DNA of 64,000 bases from Paulownia fortunei. Taxonomy: Eukaryota > Streptophyta > Magnoliopsida > Lamiales > Paulowniaceae. The notes under the pieces were generated by a model. It did no database searches. It saw only the letters and a list, made by a program, of their open reading frames with translations, and was not told the DNA's origin. How positions within the stretch are numbered: position 1 is the first letter of the stretch; every line of letters begins with the position of its first letter. The stretch spans positions 1,860,001 through 1,924,000 of the forward strand of contig JAGSPU010000052.1 of assembly GCA_019321725.1 (NCBI GenBank), read 5' to 3'. This document shows, piece by piece, positions 40,355 through 53,756 of this stretch. The position numbers were made by a program, and so were the translations under genes.

Positions 40355-41415
40355 TAATCTTGATGCTTTCTTTATATTCTATCATGCCTTTGCTTTGTTG
40401 TAAAGGTGCTGCCATTATTTCATATGAATAAATTTTACCTGGAACCTCAATTAGTCCCCTGTGCTGAATATATGCATAATCTGACTTTGGTGGATGGTGT
40501 TGAATTATTTTTGTTTTGTCCCAGGTGGAAAAAGTTAATTTTGTAGGGAACTGATATAGGTTCTTGTGGCATGGCAATACTCTCTCTCTTTATGCTTTTT
40601 ACCAGATCAATTTAATGTTGCAGCATAGTTCCTCGTGGATCAAAGTAATCTCTTTTTTTTTTTGGTTGAATTGTATAAAATATGCTTTGGAACATGTAAA
40701 TCTGAAAATGTTTTCGCATTCAATTAAGAGAAATTTAATCATTCCAATTCCAATACTACAAATACGACTCCGAAACCAAACATTTCTTATTTATTTATTT
40801 TTTTATTGTAATAGACAATTAACATTTTCTACCAAGTCAAGAAAACACTGAAGTCATGGTTTACTAAGTGACATAACTATACATGTACACATGGCGTGCA
40901 CTTTTGTTTTTAGGATGCCTTTTCAGTTTTTTTAATTTTAAAAACTTTTCAGAAACGTTTGGGAGATATAATAGAGAAATAGTAAAGTTAAAAATAAAAA
41001 AAATCTAATATATATATATATATTATAAGAAATTTGACAGTGTCAAATATATCTTTAAATTCTTTTAAATTGGCGTATTTTCTTCTTTTATTTACCAACA
41101 AACTCTTATAGATTATAACAATATCCCCTATTACCCAAGATCCTGATCATCAATAAGAGCATGGGGGCCTGGTTGATTTGAATAAGAATTCAAAATTTAG
41201 TCACAAACAGTTAAATTCTAATTTACAGATTTTCTATCAAGACGTGTGTTCAAGACCACTGTACATAAAATCCTCGTATGTTATGAAAAATTTCCACAAC
41301 ATGGCTAGAAACATCAGCACCGCACCATAATCAGCAAGTTAAATCAGAAAGAAAATGCAGCCTCAATTATATCGAATAGAGTGAAAGAATGGTAGCCAGA
41401 TATAATAGTTGGATG
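40355..41415. other. Intergenic between convergent FIS1 and AUG1
   Basis: Contains both 3' flanks and AT-rich filler. No gene is seen. Confidence 0.65.
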
Positions 41416-43213
41416 TCACTCTGAAGAACCAAGAGCTGACTGCAACACATCTTCAAGGTACTTCTCAGCAGCTGCATACTGCCTCTTCTTGTCCTCGGTT
41501 GCCAGTGCCGCCAGAGCCTTGTCCTGGACAAAATACGAGGCTCAGAATCAATCTCCCATAGCGAGAATTAAGAAAAGTGAAAAATGCAGATTAGTGAGAA
41601 AGGAAACTAAAGGAGGCAGGTCTTGGTAGCTTCTCAAAGTGTCAAGGATTGGTTTTGTTTTCTTCTCCAGGTCCTTTCTGTGCTCTGCCATTTCAACCAA
41701 CACTCCATGACTAATCTCAGGGCTGTACGCGATTGAGCATTGCCTGTGTTGAAAATACTTGCAAGAATTAATATGCAGAATTCTTTTTTCTTATTCTTCT
41801 TCTTTCTTTCGTTCCTAAAAAAAAATAGAAAAAAAAAACTGGATCAATGCACAGATTATACAAGAAGAACAATGTGTCGTGAAAAAAAAAAATAGAAATC
41901 CAATTTTGATCCTGACAATACAAAATAAAGAGAACCAACTCATATGGTGGCGATGATATAAGAGTGACAAATAGAAAGAAAACAACACCTGAGCCGTAAA
42001 TATGTTGTTACCTTATAGTTAGAATACTGTTGCAGATACTTTCTTTCTTTGGAATCCATAATTACCAAGTTCGTTTTCCAGTGTTCCATTTGAGCTTCAC
42101 AAGGAGCTATATCATCTTCCAATTGTGCAAGTATTCTGCCAAGAAAATAAAAACAATTAGAAGGAAAAGAGTATATTACACAGCTTACTCATAGCATGTA
42201 CCAGGCAGTGCTAATATACTAAGAAGATTAAAATGATAAACCCAAAAAGGCCCTTCCCAAAGAGGAGAAACTAAATGAAGCTGGCAGACGAGAAAGCAGG
42301 TACTCTAGATTCACCGTTTTAGGTAAGTCAATCTTGCTATTTCTTTTCGAGTATAGTCAAGGAGTTCTTTGGACTCCTGCTGCACTTTAGCCCTCTTCTC
42401 TTCAACTGTGGTTTTTCTCAGAGATAGATCTGTCGTCGCTACAAGAAAACTAGCACATTTCTCCTTGTTAGTCAACAAAAAAAAATTCTACATATGAGCC
42501 GATCTAGTTTAGCTAAATAACAGTAGTATAAATACAAGGGGGTAAATCCCACCTACTTAATTCTGTATCTCTAATGTTCAACAGATTTGTGACATTAGCA
42601 AGGACTAGGGCAGATGAGACCACATTTGATGGAAAACTCTCCTGCACGGCTGCACCAACCCCACATGCTCCGGTATCTCTCTTATTCTCGCAGCTGTGAT
42701 CATAAAAATTGCACAGTGCTCAAAAAACTTCAATACATTACCACCCAAAACCATTTCACCAATTATATGATGGTCCCAAAGAAATATACAAAACGATACC
42801 TATTCTAAAATTTGGAGACACAAGTATTAATGTATTTATCATCCACACATAGTTTTAGCACAGGATCTCAAGCTGTGTATTATGAGAATGAATTAAAATT
42901 TGATGCAAATGAAACCATGAAAAAAAAAAAAAAATACTACTAGGTATAACAGTGTGATATGGTACCTTGCGAGCGATATTCCACAGCTTTTTGACGGAAC
43001 GAGAAAGTGGCAATGTTGTGTAGGTGAGCAATACTCCGAGTGTACTCAAAATCTGGCACATCTTTCCCAGCTGCATCAAGCTGGGAAACAAGCCATGCTT
43101 TCACTTCTGCAATTCGACCAGCATCAACTAGTGGTACCACTGCTCTTCGATGGTTCAGATGATGTTATAAATGGTGTCGGAGGAGGATCACCTCCCCCCA
43201 CAAAATCACTCAT
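41416..43213 (-). CDS. AUG1: AUGMIN subunit 1 (HAUS1-like), six exons, several frame breaks
   Basis: A subunit of the augmin complex, which recruits gamma-tubulin to existing microtubules in spindle and phragmoplast. Minus-strand exons are 43213-42966, 42693-42553, 42449-42315, 42135-42012, 41743-41608 and 41523-41416. Recognisable pieces in order are GRIAEVKAWLVSQLDAAGKD, EYTRSIAHLHNIAT, QAARIREIPEHVGLVQ, ESFPSNVVSSALVLANVTNL, LRKTTVEEKRAKVQQESKEL, LAQLEDDIAPCEAQMEHWKT, ISHGVLVEMAEHRKDLEKKT, ILDTLRSYQDLPP and DKKRQYAAAEKYLEDVLQSA. The product is mostly coiled coil, about 297 residues. Frame breaks lie at about 43140-43150, 42643-42650 and 41725-41731. Near 43001 a stretch of about 13 residues usual in the family, between NIAT and FRxKA, seems to be missing. 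It could be a damaged gene or a poorly resolved sequence. The family call is firm; the state of the gene is not. Confidence 0.85.
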
Positions 43214-45173
43214 TTTTTCTCTTTCCACTTTTCACAATTCTCAAACCTACAATGAAAACCTTCATTCACAAACATAACACCAATGAGTAAATAAATTCAG
43301 AAATCATAAACCCCGACCAGTCTAATATCATATAAATTTGTGAAATCTCTATTATAATGTTGAAACCGTGCATCATAAATCCCAATTCAAAAACCAAGTT
43401 CAATTTGTAAATTTTGTTCCTTTGTGTTCCCTTTTTTTTTTTTTTTCTCATTTCACTTTTCAACAAATGGGTTTGTTAAAATACGATAATAGAACAAAAA
43501 ATAATAATCTTCTTTGAGGGGTAGATAAAAGACAATTACAGAAAACTTACCAAAAAGCAGGAAATCAGAAATTGCATTAGAAATGGTAAAAATTGAAACT
43601 TTCCTCATAATGGGCCTAAAATTGGGATAACATATTTACAAAAGTTCAATCCACAGCAAATTCAATTCTGTATGAACTACGGATAAAATGTGTCCAAACT
43701 TGACGAGGAACACAAAGCAAACAACAATCGGAACACACCACGTTCAGGCTTTCAAAGCGCTGAAAACTACATCATTGGACGGAAAGAGGCCATAAATAGG
43801 AAATCTCACTATTAATAAAAACAAAAGATAGAGCTTTTTCGATTTCTCAAAAGGGCCTGGAACTATCACAGTGATTGAAATGTAGCATAATCTTCAAAAC
43901 TGAATCTTAATTTGAACACATCACAGCAAAAACTCAAAACTGAGAATGTACGTGTGTGTATAAGCGAGAGAAACCTGGCAATCAAGAGCGTCGTGGGGAC
44001 GCGCCGGGAGGAGAGAGTGGGATAATGGATCGCCGGCGAGAAATGGGTTTAAGTCTGCCTTACTTTTCCTTGTAAAACTGGAAACTTTGAACAATACCAA
44101 ATATTTTAAATTTCACGGGTCGGCCCCGGCTGGTGTCAATTGGATAATTGTGTGTGAATTGAAATAGAATTAATAATTTCAAACTCGATTTAGAAACGTT
44201 GAGATTTCAAAACAATCACTAAAATTTATTTTAAAAACAATTTTTTTTTGAGAACTTATTTTGGTCACATCATATACTATTTATTCAATAAATGGATTGC
44301 CCAGTAAGAATATATGACTTTCAGTGATGGAGTTTCACATAGTACTTTTTTTCTCAATTAGACGTCATTGGACTGAACTATTGTTTGCTGTTAATTAATA
44401 AATTTGTTAATATTTTAATAAAATTAATGTAATTAATCATTTCTCTCTCTTTAAAACTTACTGAAACTTAAACAATAGAAAATACTTGAAATATTGTTGA
44501 GGTGATTCCTCATGTGAAATTATTAATAATTATTCACATTTATATCGAAGCTACCACAGAGCTGTAGATGGTATGAATAGTAATGGGCCAAGATTTATAT
44601 TCGGGTGCTTTCTTTGAGATTTACATACGGGTCCAAACCTCCTCTCCATAATCAAAACTCCCTTCTAAGCACATTCTTTGAGATTTATATACGGGTATGA
44701 TTCAATCCAAACCTCCTGTGTATAATTGAACTTCCGGGCCTAAGCACAGACCGCTTAAACCAAAAATATATATATTCATATGATGCTCCAACTCTGTCAT
44801 TGTAACAAAAACAGGATTATAAATTATGAAAAAGTACATGGCCCCATCTTTTCCCAGTGGGCAGCCTACAGGCTTCTCCAAATACCATTGAATTTTTTCA
44901 ACCGTGATGATAAGGTTCAAGTTCTTGAATCTTGATCGTACTATGCTTGAATTCACCAACTACAGATATGAAATGGTATGTACCATTAGCTGCATCAGCT
45001 TGTAAATATATGATCTAGAAGCTCTTTACAAAACACATCATGAAAACCAAAAGATACATGGTAGAAATTTCCAAAGTTTTACAGCAGCCGAAGGGTCATC
45101 AAATTTGCAGAAGCATTGCCTACACAAAACAAATACGGCAATAGAATGCCCTAACGAGATTGGTGTAAAGACG
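43214..45173. other. Intergenic between AUG1 and NRPE5
   Basis: The AUG1 leader probably reaches into the GC-richer patch near 43975-44030. There is a diverged direct duplication at 44610-44748. No gene is seen otherwise. Confidence 0.55.
44610..44748. repeat. Diverged direct duplication, units of 64 and 75 bases
   Basis: Both units (44610-44673 and 44674-44748) begin TTCTTTGAGATTTA and contain ATACGGGT and CCAAACCTCCT. Both end TAAGCACA. Confidence 0.8.
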
Positions 45174-48083
45174 TCACCAAACACAGCGATAAGTTACATG
45201 TAACTGGGTCAGTTCACCACTGTATGTGACCTTCACAACCTGTCCTTTCTCCAGTCCATAGTAACGAGCTATTGCATCTTTCTGCAACATCCGCGGAAGC
45301 TGGGAAAAAAATTGAACTGATATGTGAACAGATGATCGGAATATTTTTCATAATCTAACTTCATTGAATGTGGAGAAATATGTGTGTCCCCCTTAACAAT
45401 TACGAAAGACTAACCTGCTTTTCATCTATGCTGTACTTTTTTAGTAGATTTTCTCTCTCTTCATCAGTCAGCACTTGATGCTTTGGCTTCAGTTCATGCT
45501 TAGTTATGTTGACAAGCAAGTCGGTGATCTAAATAGCATGGCAATATTACAAGAACTCAAGGTCAATCTCTAAATCAAAAGAAACAGTCAAGTGATTGTA
45601 ACATGAGTTAATTAGTTATATGCAATTCTAAGATTACAATGACAAAATCGAAAGAAATGAATTTAATATGGATATGTAAAAATAAAACAGCAGGAAATGG
45701 AATAAATGCATCATTTGAAAATGTAGTAATTTTACGACATTTACAAGGGAAAAAGTTCTGCATAATCAAACTTCCTCGCTAATGAAAGAGAGCACTTCGA
45801 CTAACAAAGATCATATATAACACAATGGTTGCGTGAAAAAAAAAATAACAGGATATTTTATCAATTGCAGCATATGTTTAGGCAAAAGCTAAAGCACTAC
45901 CAGCAGGAATGCTAGTGCAATGTTTATTTGGAATGCATCAGGTCAAAGTATTTCCCAAAACTGGCAGGAGAATTGTACTTGATCACCGGCATCAGATTAA
46001 AATTTGAAGCTAAAGAATTAATTCAGATTCTAACTAATAATGCAAAACTAGTTCATGGTAAAAAAGAAAAAAGAAAAAGACTAACAGCAAAGAATTAGAG
46101 ATTTACCTGGAAAATTTCAACTTTGAATGAGAAAAGATCCACAGCTTTTAAGGCCTGGTTAGTTATTTTATTCTGCAGTACCAATATCAGCCGACTTAGG
46201 CTGTCTTTGTTAACTATCAGAGTTGCAATCGCACGGATAACATTAACCTTAACTATGTTCGGACCACAGAATAAAACTAGAACCTGCAATGCAAAACATC
46301 GAACATCTCAGCACATTCAAACATAAGGACTTGATGCTTGTGACACCGGACCAACACAAAAAACCATAGACCACAGAATCAGAAATCATTAAGGAAACTC
46401 CAGAAACATACACTTCAATCAACTGAATAAGAGATCATTTTCTGTCACACATTAACATAACCATGTTTCACAAGTTAATATATAGTGGTGGACCCCCACA
46501 ACCAATTCAAATCTAAGTGAAGAATGAAAAAGAACAAAGAACCATTACATTCGATTATAAGTCAGAGCAACAGATATAAATTTTCACTGCAAATGCTGTT
46601 AGCTTTTCATGGAACTCTCCATCCACCCAAAAAACCCTCTGAACAAGGTCGGGACAATAAATTGGGGGAACAGAATGGCTCCTTTAAAGCTTATAGTACA
46701 TGTGTGTTATGCTTTAGGACAATGTGTTCACCATCTTTTAATCCATAATCAACTGTTACCAGGCAAAAACTTATACTGGCATATATCAGATCCTCAAGGA
46801 TTTAGTGCTATCATATTCAAAACTCTCAGGGAGATGGGGTGTTTCATGAAATGCTTTACTAACAAGACCATTCTTCATAAGTTGCTTCTAAATTTATGAT
46901 TATCTTAGTTTCTTGGGTACACGTCCAAATGAGAGTTATAATAAAAAAAAACCAACTGAGGTTAGTTAAATGCATAAATCTTCGTGCATTTTTCCCAAGG
47001 AAGATCTATTTGTGCTTTTTTGACTACTTTGGAAAGGTGGCTGTATGTAACTACTTAGACGGGTGTTTATATACCAGTTGCCGATTTCCTAGACTTCTGT
47101 ATTCTCAACTCAACTTAAAAGCTTATATAACCATCTGGAACCTGCAATAACCAAACTTGCATATATGTACTTTTTGGGGACTCAAATTTGACTTATTCAT
47201 CAGAAATTTCCATCTATTAATGGCTCAGTTGAAAATTTCTCAATGTCCAGGGGGACCTTGAACCTTGTTGCAAGAAGTAACTTCTAGTGGAATCCTCAAA
47301 CATGGACCAAGGATTTCAACCATAGCAGCCAACTAGGCTGCGATCTGATACATATTTTTATAGTTCAAGGGAAAAAACTGTGGAACATTTGAAATGAAGA
47401 AACAGTTTCTGTCAAAGTGAGTTCTACACTGCAGGCTAGGAGAAACCAGAAACAGAGCTACGCACTTTCCAAAATTCGCCAGATAATGAAATTAAAGGGA
47501 AAAACAAACACTCTTTCTCTAAACTGCATAAGCGCATTAAAAAAAATGCAGCACTCAGAAAAGAAAAAGCTCTTCTAACCCAAGAAACTGAACACACACA
47601 CACATAAGAAAGCATAATGTATCAAAGGGGTAGCTCAATTGAAGCTACTAGTAATACTTCAACTTACTTCCTCAACAAAAGCATTTCTTCCTCATTGCAT
47701 GTGGGGGGATAAAACTACAGCCATCTCTCCCCAAAAGAAACAGAAAAGAGCCAAAAGCAAATATCAAAAAAGAAGAAGAAGAAAGCGAAAATAGTGGGAA
47801 AAGCCCAAAATTAAGAGACCTTAATTGAAGGATCGTCCTTGTGAAGAGCAGTAATCCTCAAGTCATCAACATCAGGCATCTGCCCATGCTTATTTCGAAA
47901 TTCTTGAAGTGAAACCTCAATCTCACAACTGGGCACCGCGAATCCACGGTCCTTTAGCATTTCCAGCATCGTTCTTCGTGCCAAATAGTATCTGTGGCTC
48001 TCAATGCTGCCGTCATCCAACAAACTGCTCAGGCAGTTCCCCAATCTTTCTTCGCCATCACCATCCACTGCTTCTTTCTTCAT
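45174..48083 (-). CDS. NRPE5: RNA polymerase V subunit 5 (RPB5-like), four exons, intact
   Basis: The RPB5-family subunit specific to plant RNA polymerase V, which makes scaffold transcripts for RNA-directed DNA methylation. Minus-strand exons are 48083-47820, 46283-46107, 45528-45415 and 45299-45174, all GT-AG, 681 nt or 226 residues. The extended N-terminus with [20 protein letters not shown], typical of NRPE5 rather than NRPB5, is followed by the jaw domain ([40 protein letters not shown]). The conserved assembly domain reads [40 protein letters not shown] and GQVVKV, ending RCVW. Canonical RPB5 ends RYVV, so the ending also favours NRPE5. No frame damage is seen. Intron 1 is about 1.5 kb. 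Confidence 0.93.
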
Positions 48084-51000
48084 TTTTTTTTTAAACTTAT
48101 TTTCTTCCCTTCTTCTCTAGATTTTCTGGGTTTTCCCCCCTTTTCTGACCAAAATTTTTGTGGGTTTTGGTCTGGAAATACTGGAACTGAGTTTGGGGTA
48201 CTGTTTGTCGGAGTACGGTGAGGGTGGGGTACTACAATTTCATTGCTTTAAGGGGAATCTGTAGGGCTACGTGCGGGTGATGTTGGGCCGTGTGCTTATT
48301 TTATTTTTTAGGTATTGTTGGGCACTTGGGCTTAACGGGAAATCAGTATCTTATTCATTCACAGTGTTGAAATTAAGTTAAAAAAAAAATGGATTTATAC
48401 TTTAAAATTAGAAAGAAAGCGAAATAAAACTGAGTTCTATCCGGCTGATTGCAATCAAAAACATTTTCCAGAGATAGAATTACCTATTTTACTTTTTTTC
48501 TTAAATTTCTGAAGACAAAGACAATATTGAAAAATGGAAGTCACCATTGGTTTACAAACGTATTTACTTGATTATATTTAATATTTTTTCCTTCAAAAAA
48601 GTTTATATCCTGTAGAACATGATTATTTTTGAAATTGTATAATTCTTTTTCCTTTCAATGCAATCCCATGATATAAACGCCATTATAATTTATAGGGCTC
48701 CAAACTGTTTGTAAAATTCCATTTTTAATCCCAAGAGCAAAGATAGGTGAGAAAATTTGATCCCAAAAAAAGTGTAAAAATAAATTAATACAGAGTACTG
48801 GGAAAAAAAAAACACTCTGATAGCACTTAAACCCAGTGAAAATGGGGCAGCTAAATTGGTATCATATTACCAATTTTAGCAATCACATTCATGTCCATAG
48901 ACCATCATCCAGGCCCAAATGGATTAAGATTAAAATTCTGCTATGGCAAAAGCAGGGAGCTGCAGGCATGAATAGAGCAAAGTGATTACAGAAAGATCAA
49001 TAAAGGGGAAGCCTATTTCTTGGCTTCTGTAGTTAAACTGAACAGGCAAAAACATAGAACAGATCATGCATTGATAGTGGACATGTTTAAGGTTAGTTCA
49101 CAAAAACACAATAACTTCAGGTCCTGCCAAGAAGCAGATGAACATTAAGCTCTTTAACTGAACATCAAAATATCATGTTAGTTCTTCAAGTATTGGAATT
49201 CGACTAAAGGACAGATGCCAAGAGAGAAGGTCATTAAGTCACAAGCCCAATCTCCAAGTCCTTAAAGCATGAAGGAGAACATTGTTATAGTTCAATTGCA
49301 AACCACAATAATCCACCATCACATTTTCACTTGTTACAGTGACCAGAAGCTATTTGAAAGCCTGCACAGTTGGGAACTTTCATACTTTAGAATCATAATT
49401 AGGTGTGTTCTCCTTGTGGTGCTAAGAAAGGGTGACTTCATCGGGAGCTCGGGGAAGTCCTATAGAAAAGGTGTAATTTTGTAGCATTATAAGTGCTCAT
49501 CAAGCTATATCATTCTCGGGAGAGCTTTTGTCAATCTAAATGGTATGTGAATATCACAAGACTTTCCTGCATAAAATAGCAACAAATTAAACTGAATGGA
49601 ATATCAGAGAGTTCACAAGCACATGACAAGTGAGGCTTTGTGAGGGTCAATGATGATATGTTATCTTATGGACTGTTCCTAACTGTTCTGCTGGTCAATT
49701 CACTTGTTTTCCAAACCCTTCCTCCTAATGCGCAATTCTTCCATGCATAAGTACTAAAATATGTAATTGTCAGCACTAAACTTAAAAGTACAAATTTCTG
49801 TTCCTAGTAATGAAGTTCTTTACAGTGTAGCCTGGAAAGGGATTATACTGATTAACTTTTCAAACCAAAAAAGGAAGTATTAAAGACTATTCAGATTTGG
49901 GAAATACAGCTGAATGGTCCCAATGGAATCAATCAGAGTAAATCATCACAAGCGTTTTGCTAAGGATCTTCAGAATGCAAAACACTATATCCAAATTTAG
50001 ATATTCATGAACAAATTTAAGGAAAGTTTAAACCTGCTCCAATCATTCTATATCTTTACGTATGCTTTGCTACTTACAATCATTTGATATATAAAAAAGT
50101 AGAAAAAGTAGAAAAAGTAAAAAAAGTAAAAAAAAACATCAACTCAAATGAAAAATCAATCCTATCAAAACATTTCAGATAACCAAGTCCGGCTTTTTTC
50201 ATATCTCCAAAGTCAGTCCTAAATTCTAAAAAGAAATGTCATTTCGTCTCTTTTTGCCCTTCAAGTTCATTTATTTAATGGAAAATGAAGAGAGTTGAAC
50301 AAGAACAAATAAGCCCAATAGTTGATAGCATGACAGCATAATCTTACCCATTCTGTAAAATGCAAGAGTCAAAAAAGTAGTCAAAAAACTATATGATGAA
50401 AACAGACATCCATGAGAACAAAAAGGAAAAATATAAAAACTGACCTCCTCATCAATTTTCCGAAGTTTGACCTTGTTGGCAAATATTCCATCTTCAAGCT
50501 CTCAACCATCGCCATATACACTGAAGCTCAAAGTTCAAAATGCAAACTCTACGGAGTGGGATTTAGTGATACAAGTCAATTCCATTAAGTCTTTAGTCTG
50601 TTCATTACATATTTATTTAATTTGTAATTCTTCTCTTCAACATAATGTGCAATTTATTCTAACCATTTTGTTCCATTCTGGTGCCATCCATAGCTCTGGT
50701 TTATTAACTTTAGTGACAGATCAAGAACCGGTTTAGTTTTTGGGTACCAATGCAGTTGCTATAAACTCAATGCCAAGGCTTTAGTTTCCATGTAATGATA
50801 ATAAGTATGTAAAAAGTACGAGTCTTTCATGATAGTTTTTTTTCTTAAATTCTTTTATGGGAAAATCTTTTATGATAGTTGCATGCCCTATCGTACATTC
50901 ATATTAACATTTCAGCTTAGCACATAGCAATTAACTCCAAAGCCAGGATCAATTGAAAATTTGCAAGTTTCCATGAAATGAAAGCAGAATATCAACTTAG

Positions 51001-51368
51001 CAATAATAAGAATCCATTAGATAACTCGACTCCACAAAATATTGTACAAATTAAAGTACTAAATAATCTGCATATGAAAGCAGCAACTTCAAACTCTCAA
51101 TTAAAGAAACAATAGGGAACATTTACAAACTGCTCAAACTCCGGCATGAGAGGACAACAAGCATATTATGTTACTTCTTTATCTGATTAAGGTTGTTCCG
51201 AAGACCATGAACATGAATACCCAACTGCTACACAATATAAACACTTTGAATGAATGAGATTAAACTAGAGCATATATGAATAGATGCACAACCCATTAGC
51301 AGCAATAGTCCATAAATAACCTCACAAACAAACACCAAATAATACTTGTCATCGGTGAGCAATCTAAC
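48084..51368. other. Intergenic between NRPE5 and the glutaredoxin-like gene
   Basis: About 3.3 kb without a gene I can support. A stretch at about 50456-50510 has an exon-like look on the minus strand but could not be placed in any gene. Confidence 0.5.
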
Positions 51369-52534
51369 TCAAGGGCAGCAACCCGAGCACCGAATCAATC
51401 CATTCTCATTGCAATCAGGACACCTCCTCAATTTCCCTTCTTCTTCTTCATAAACCTTCCGACTTCCGTTGCAATTTGGGCAAGGCAGAAACCTTGCATC
51501 CCACAACTCTCACAGACAAACCCCAGATCTATAAGTGGAAAACCTTCCAATAGCTTTGCCAACTCTCCTGCCTCATTAAGCTGCTTAATCTCCTCCGCAC
51601 CACCAATGTACTTTCCTTTAATAAACACTTGCGGCAAGCTCACTGCTTTTCCTTTCAAAGCATCCTGCAATTCAGTCCTATATGACCGGTCCATAGAAAT
51701 ATCCCTCTCGTCTACACACACTCTAAAACCCCTAAAAATCACCCGCCGCGCAACAATCTTCATAAGTCTTCCTTATGCCCCTTAAACTAGTATAATACAG
51801 TACAATCCTATCCTCAGCACCCAATAAATAACAAGATTCATCACTATCAGACACCAAAGAACTCACATCATTCGACTCCAAAGACTCAGTATTTTGAGGT
51901 TTCAAAAAGTCTTTGGGTTTTTCACATCCATGCTGTCTACCCAACAATGCCTTTCGATAACTGGATACCACATTGGAGTCCATTTTCGCCAGCAACGATT
52001 CCTCAGATAAGTGCTTCCACAAGGGCTTAGATACCGGGTGCTCCACAAACTCATAAGATTTCACTATCTCGCTTGCATCCATCTCTTTTTCACCGCTCTT
52101 TTTGGGGAGTCAACCATGTGGAAATTAAATTCATCCTCATTAAGGCCTTCCATAAGCTCCCAAGTGTTGATAACCGAGTCTGGGGATAAAGGGTCTTCAG
52201 AATTACCAAAATCTTGAATCTTCCTCATCTGGGCAGTCGGATTTGCAAAATCTTGGCCGTTGAAACTGGGGTTTGGGGGGTCAACGAGCACAAGCGAACC
52301 ATAGGTGGTGGAGGTGAGAGAAACAAAGTGATTAGAGTCTCCTTTCCTTAATGGTGGGTGGTGCACTAAAGGGGTAGGGAGTGAGAGAGTCCTCGAAACC
52401 GGCGTAGAAGAAGCGTCTGAAAACGAGTAATAAGGAGACTGCAACTGCGAATTCGAATGTGAAGAAGAAGAATTCGAGGTGGGATTTTGCTGTTGAGCGA
52501 TAAAATTAGCAGGACGAGAAGCTGAGCAGCCCAT
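51369..52534 (-). CDS. Glutaredoxin-like protein with CxxC zinc-binding tail, intronless, three frame breaks
   Basis: Belongs to the plant family of At5g39865/At3g28850-type proteins, which are poorly characterised. The N-terminus MGCSASRP is a myristoylation-type signal and suggests membrane attachment. A long Ser/Pro-rich linker follows, then the glutaredoxin fold: RIVLYYTSLRGIRKTYEDCC, FRVCVDERDISMDRSYRTEL and LPQVFIKGKYIGGAEEIKQL. The usual CPYC redox site is absent, which is normal for this family. The C-terminus carries repeated CxxC knuckles (CESCG, CPNC, CPDC, CSGCC). Frame breaks lie at about 52085 (one base missing), 51743-51751 (two missing or one extra) and 51500-51502 (one G missing on the coding strand). 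Allowing for them gives 388-389 residues, normal for the family. Confidence 0.9.
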
Positions 52535-53634
52535 TATGAGGATTGAGAGTTGAAAACTAACCAAAGAAAGTGAAAGTTGATATCTTTTCTTCTGTTCTCT
52601 CCCCTTTTCTTCACAATGGATGTAAAAGTACAATGATTGAGCTTTTTTCCTTTTTATCTTTCTCGGTCTTTCTTCACTAAAAAAGTTTGAAAGGAATGTA
52701 AAGATTGGGATTGAAAGACAGAAATGGAGGCTTGGGAAGGAAGTATCGGTGGGAGGGGGTTGTCAAGGGAGGAGAGAAGGTGTGGGGTGGGGGGGGGTGG
52801 ATGGGAAGGGGAAATAAGAATTTAATGCAGTGGGATATAGACACGGATTAGAGGTGAGGAAAAGCAACCTGCTTTGAAAGGAAAACGAATAAGACTGGTT
52901 ATAATAATATTGAGTCTTGCTTAGTGGTTTTTGGGAAATGTAACGTGTGGTTAAAGGTTTTAATATTTGTTTATTAGCAAAAGGGCAAAATAAAAAAAAA
53001 TACTATATTTATGTTAAAAATTTAATTAAGTTAGGGTGGATTGAAATATTCATAATAGAAAATGCTATAAGTAATAAAGGATGATAACAGAAAAACTTGA
53101 AGTATAGTTTATGGTTTTTTAATTGTAATTGACCACCACCTTTCTTGCCCCTGTTGAGATCCATGATTTTATTGAATTTGGTAATCATATATATGTATTT
53201 CTGTATATATATATATATATATTGAACTTTATTTGATCTAATATGAGTTTAAGCATTAAGCTCTCACATAGTCATAGTCCAAAAATAGTATGAAAATTAG
53301 TGTTACGTCCAAGCATAATCTAATTTTTCAAAATGGATTGCATACTCAATGTGAGTAATACATAGTTATGAATTTTCAAGTTGTAGTCCATGAAAAATAG
53401 CAAATGGAACAACATATTAGGAGTAATTATTGTGAAATTTATTATATTCATGCATTGATTGATGAGATTGATTGATTTATTATGAATAAAAAAGGAAAAT
53501 AAACTAGAAAAGTGATAAAATGTTATTAGATATGACTTTTAATATAGAAATAAAAAGTGTTTCGTGTATTTATTTAGAGACGACGAGAGTCAATCAAGAA
53601 GAATGTAAGTTTTCATGAATTTAAACTAGAAACT

Positions 53635-53756
53635 AAATACTACGCAATAATTAATCAATTGAATTTATATTAAAATATACAAAAATACATTACTAAATAG
53701 TATGCAACAAATTAATCCATTGAATTTATATTAGAAGATACAAAAAAACATTACCT
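53635..53756. repeat. Tandem duplication, about 60-base units
   Basis: Units 53635-53694 and 53695-53756 share AAATA, TTGAATTTATATTA, GATACAAAAA-type and ACATTAC segments, with about ten differences. Confidence 0.85.

Noticed and set aside
46524..47150. Overlapping plus-strand open frames of 74-96 residues in NRPE5 intron 1
   Set aside because: No similarity or domain features; they lie in an intron and overlap each other in different frames.
50456..50510. An exon-like stretch on the minus strand (ELEDGIFANKVKLRK) with a possible donor
   Set aside because: Too short, with no neighbouring exons, and it matches no family I can name.
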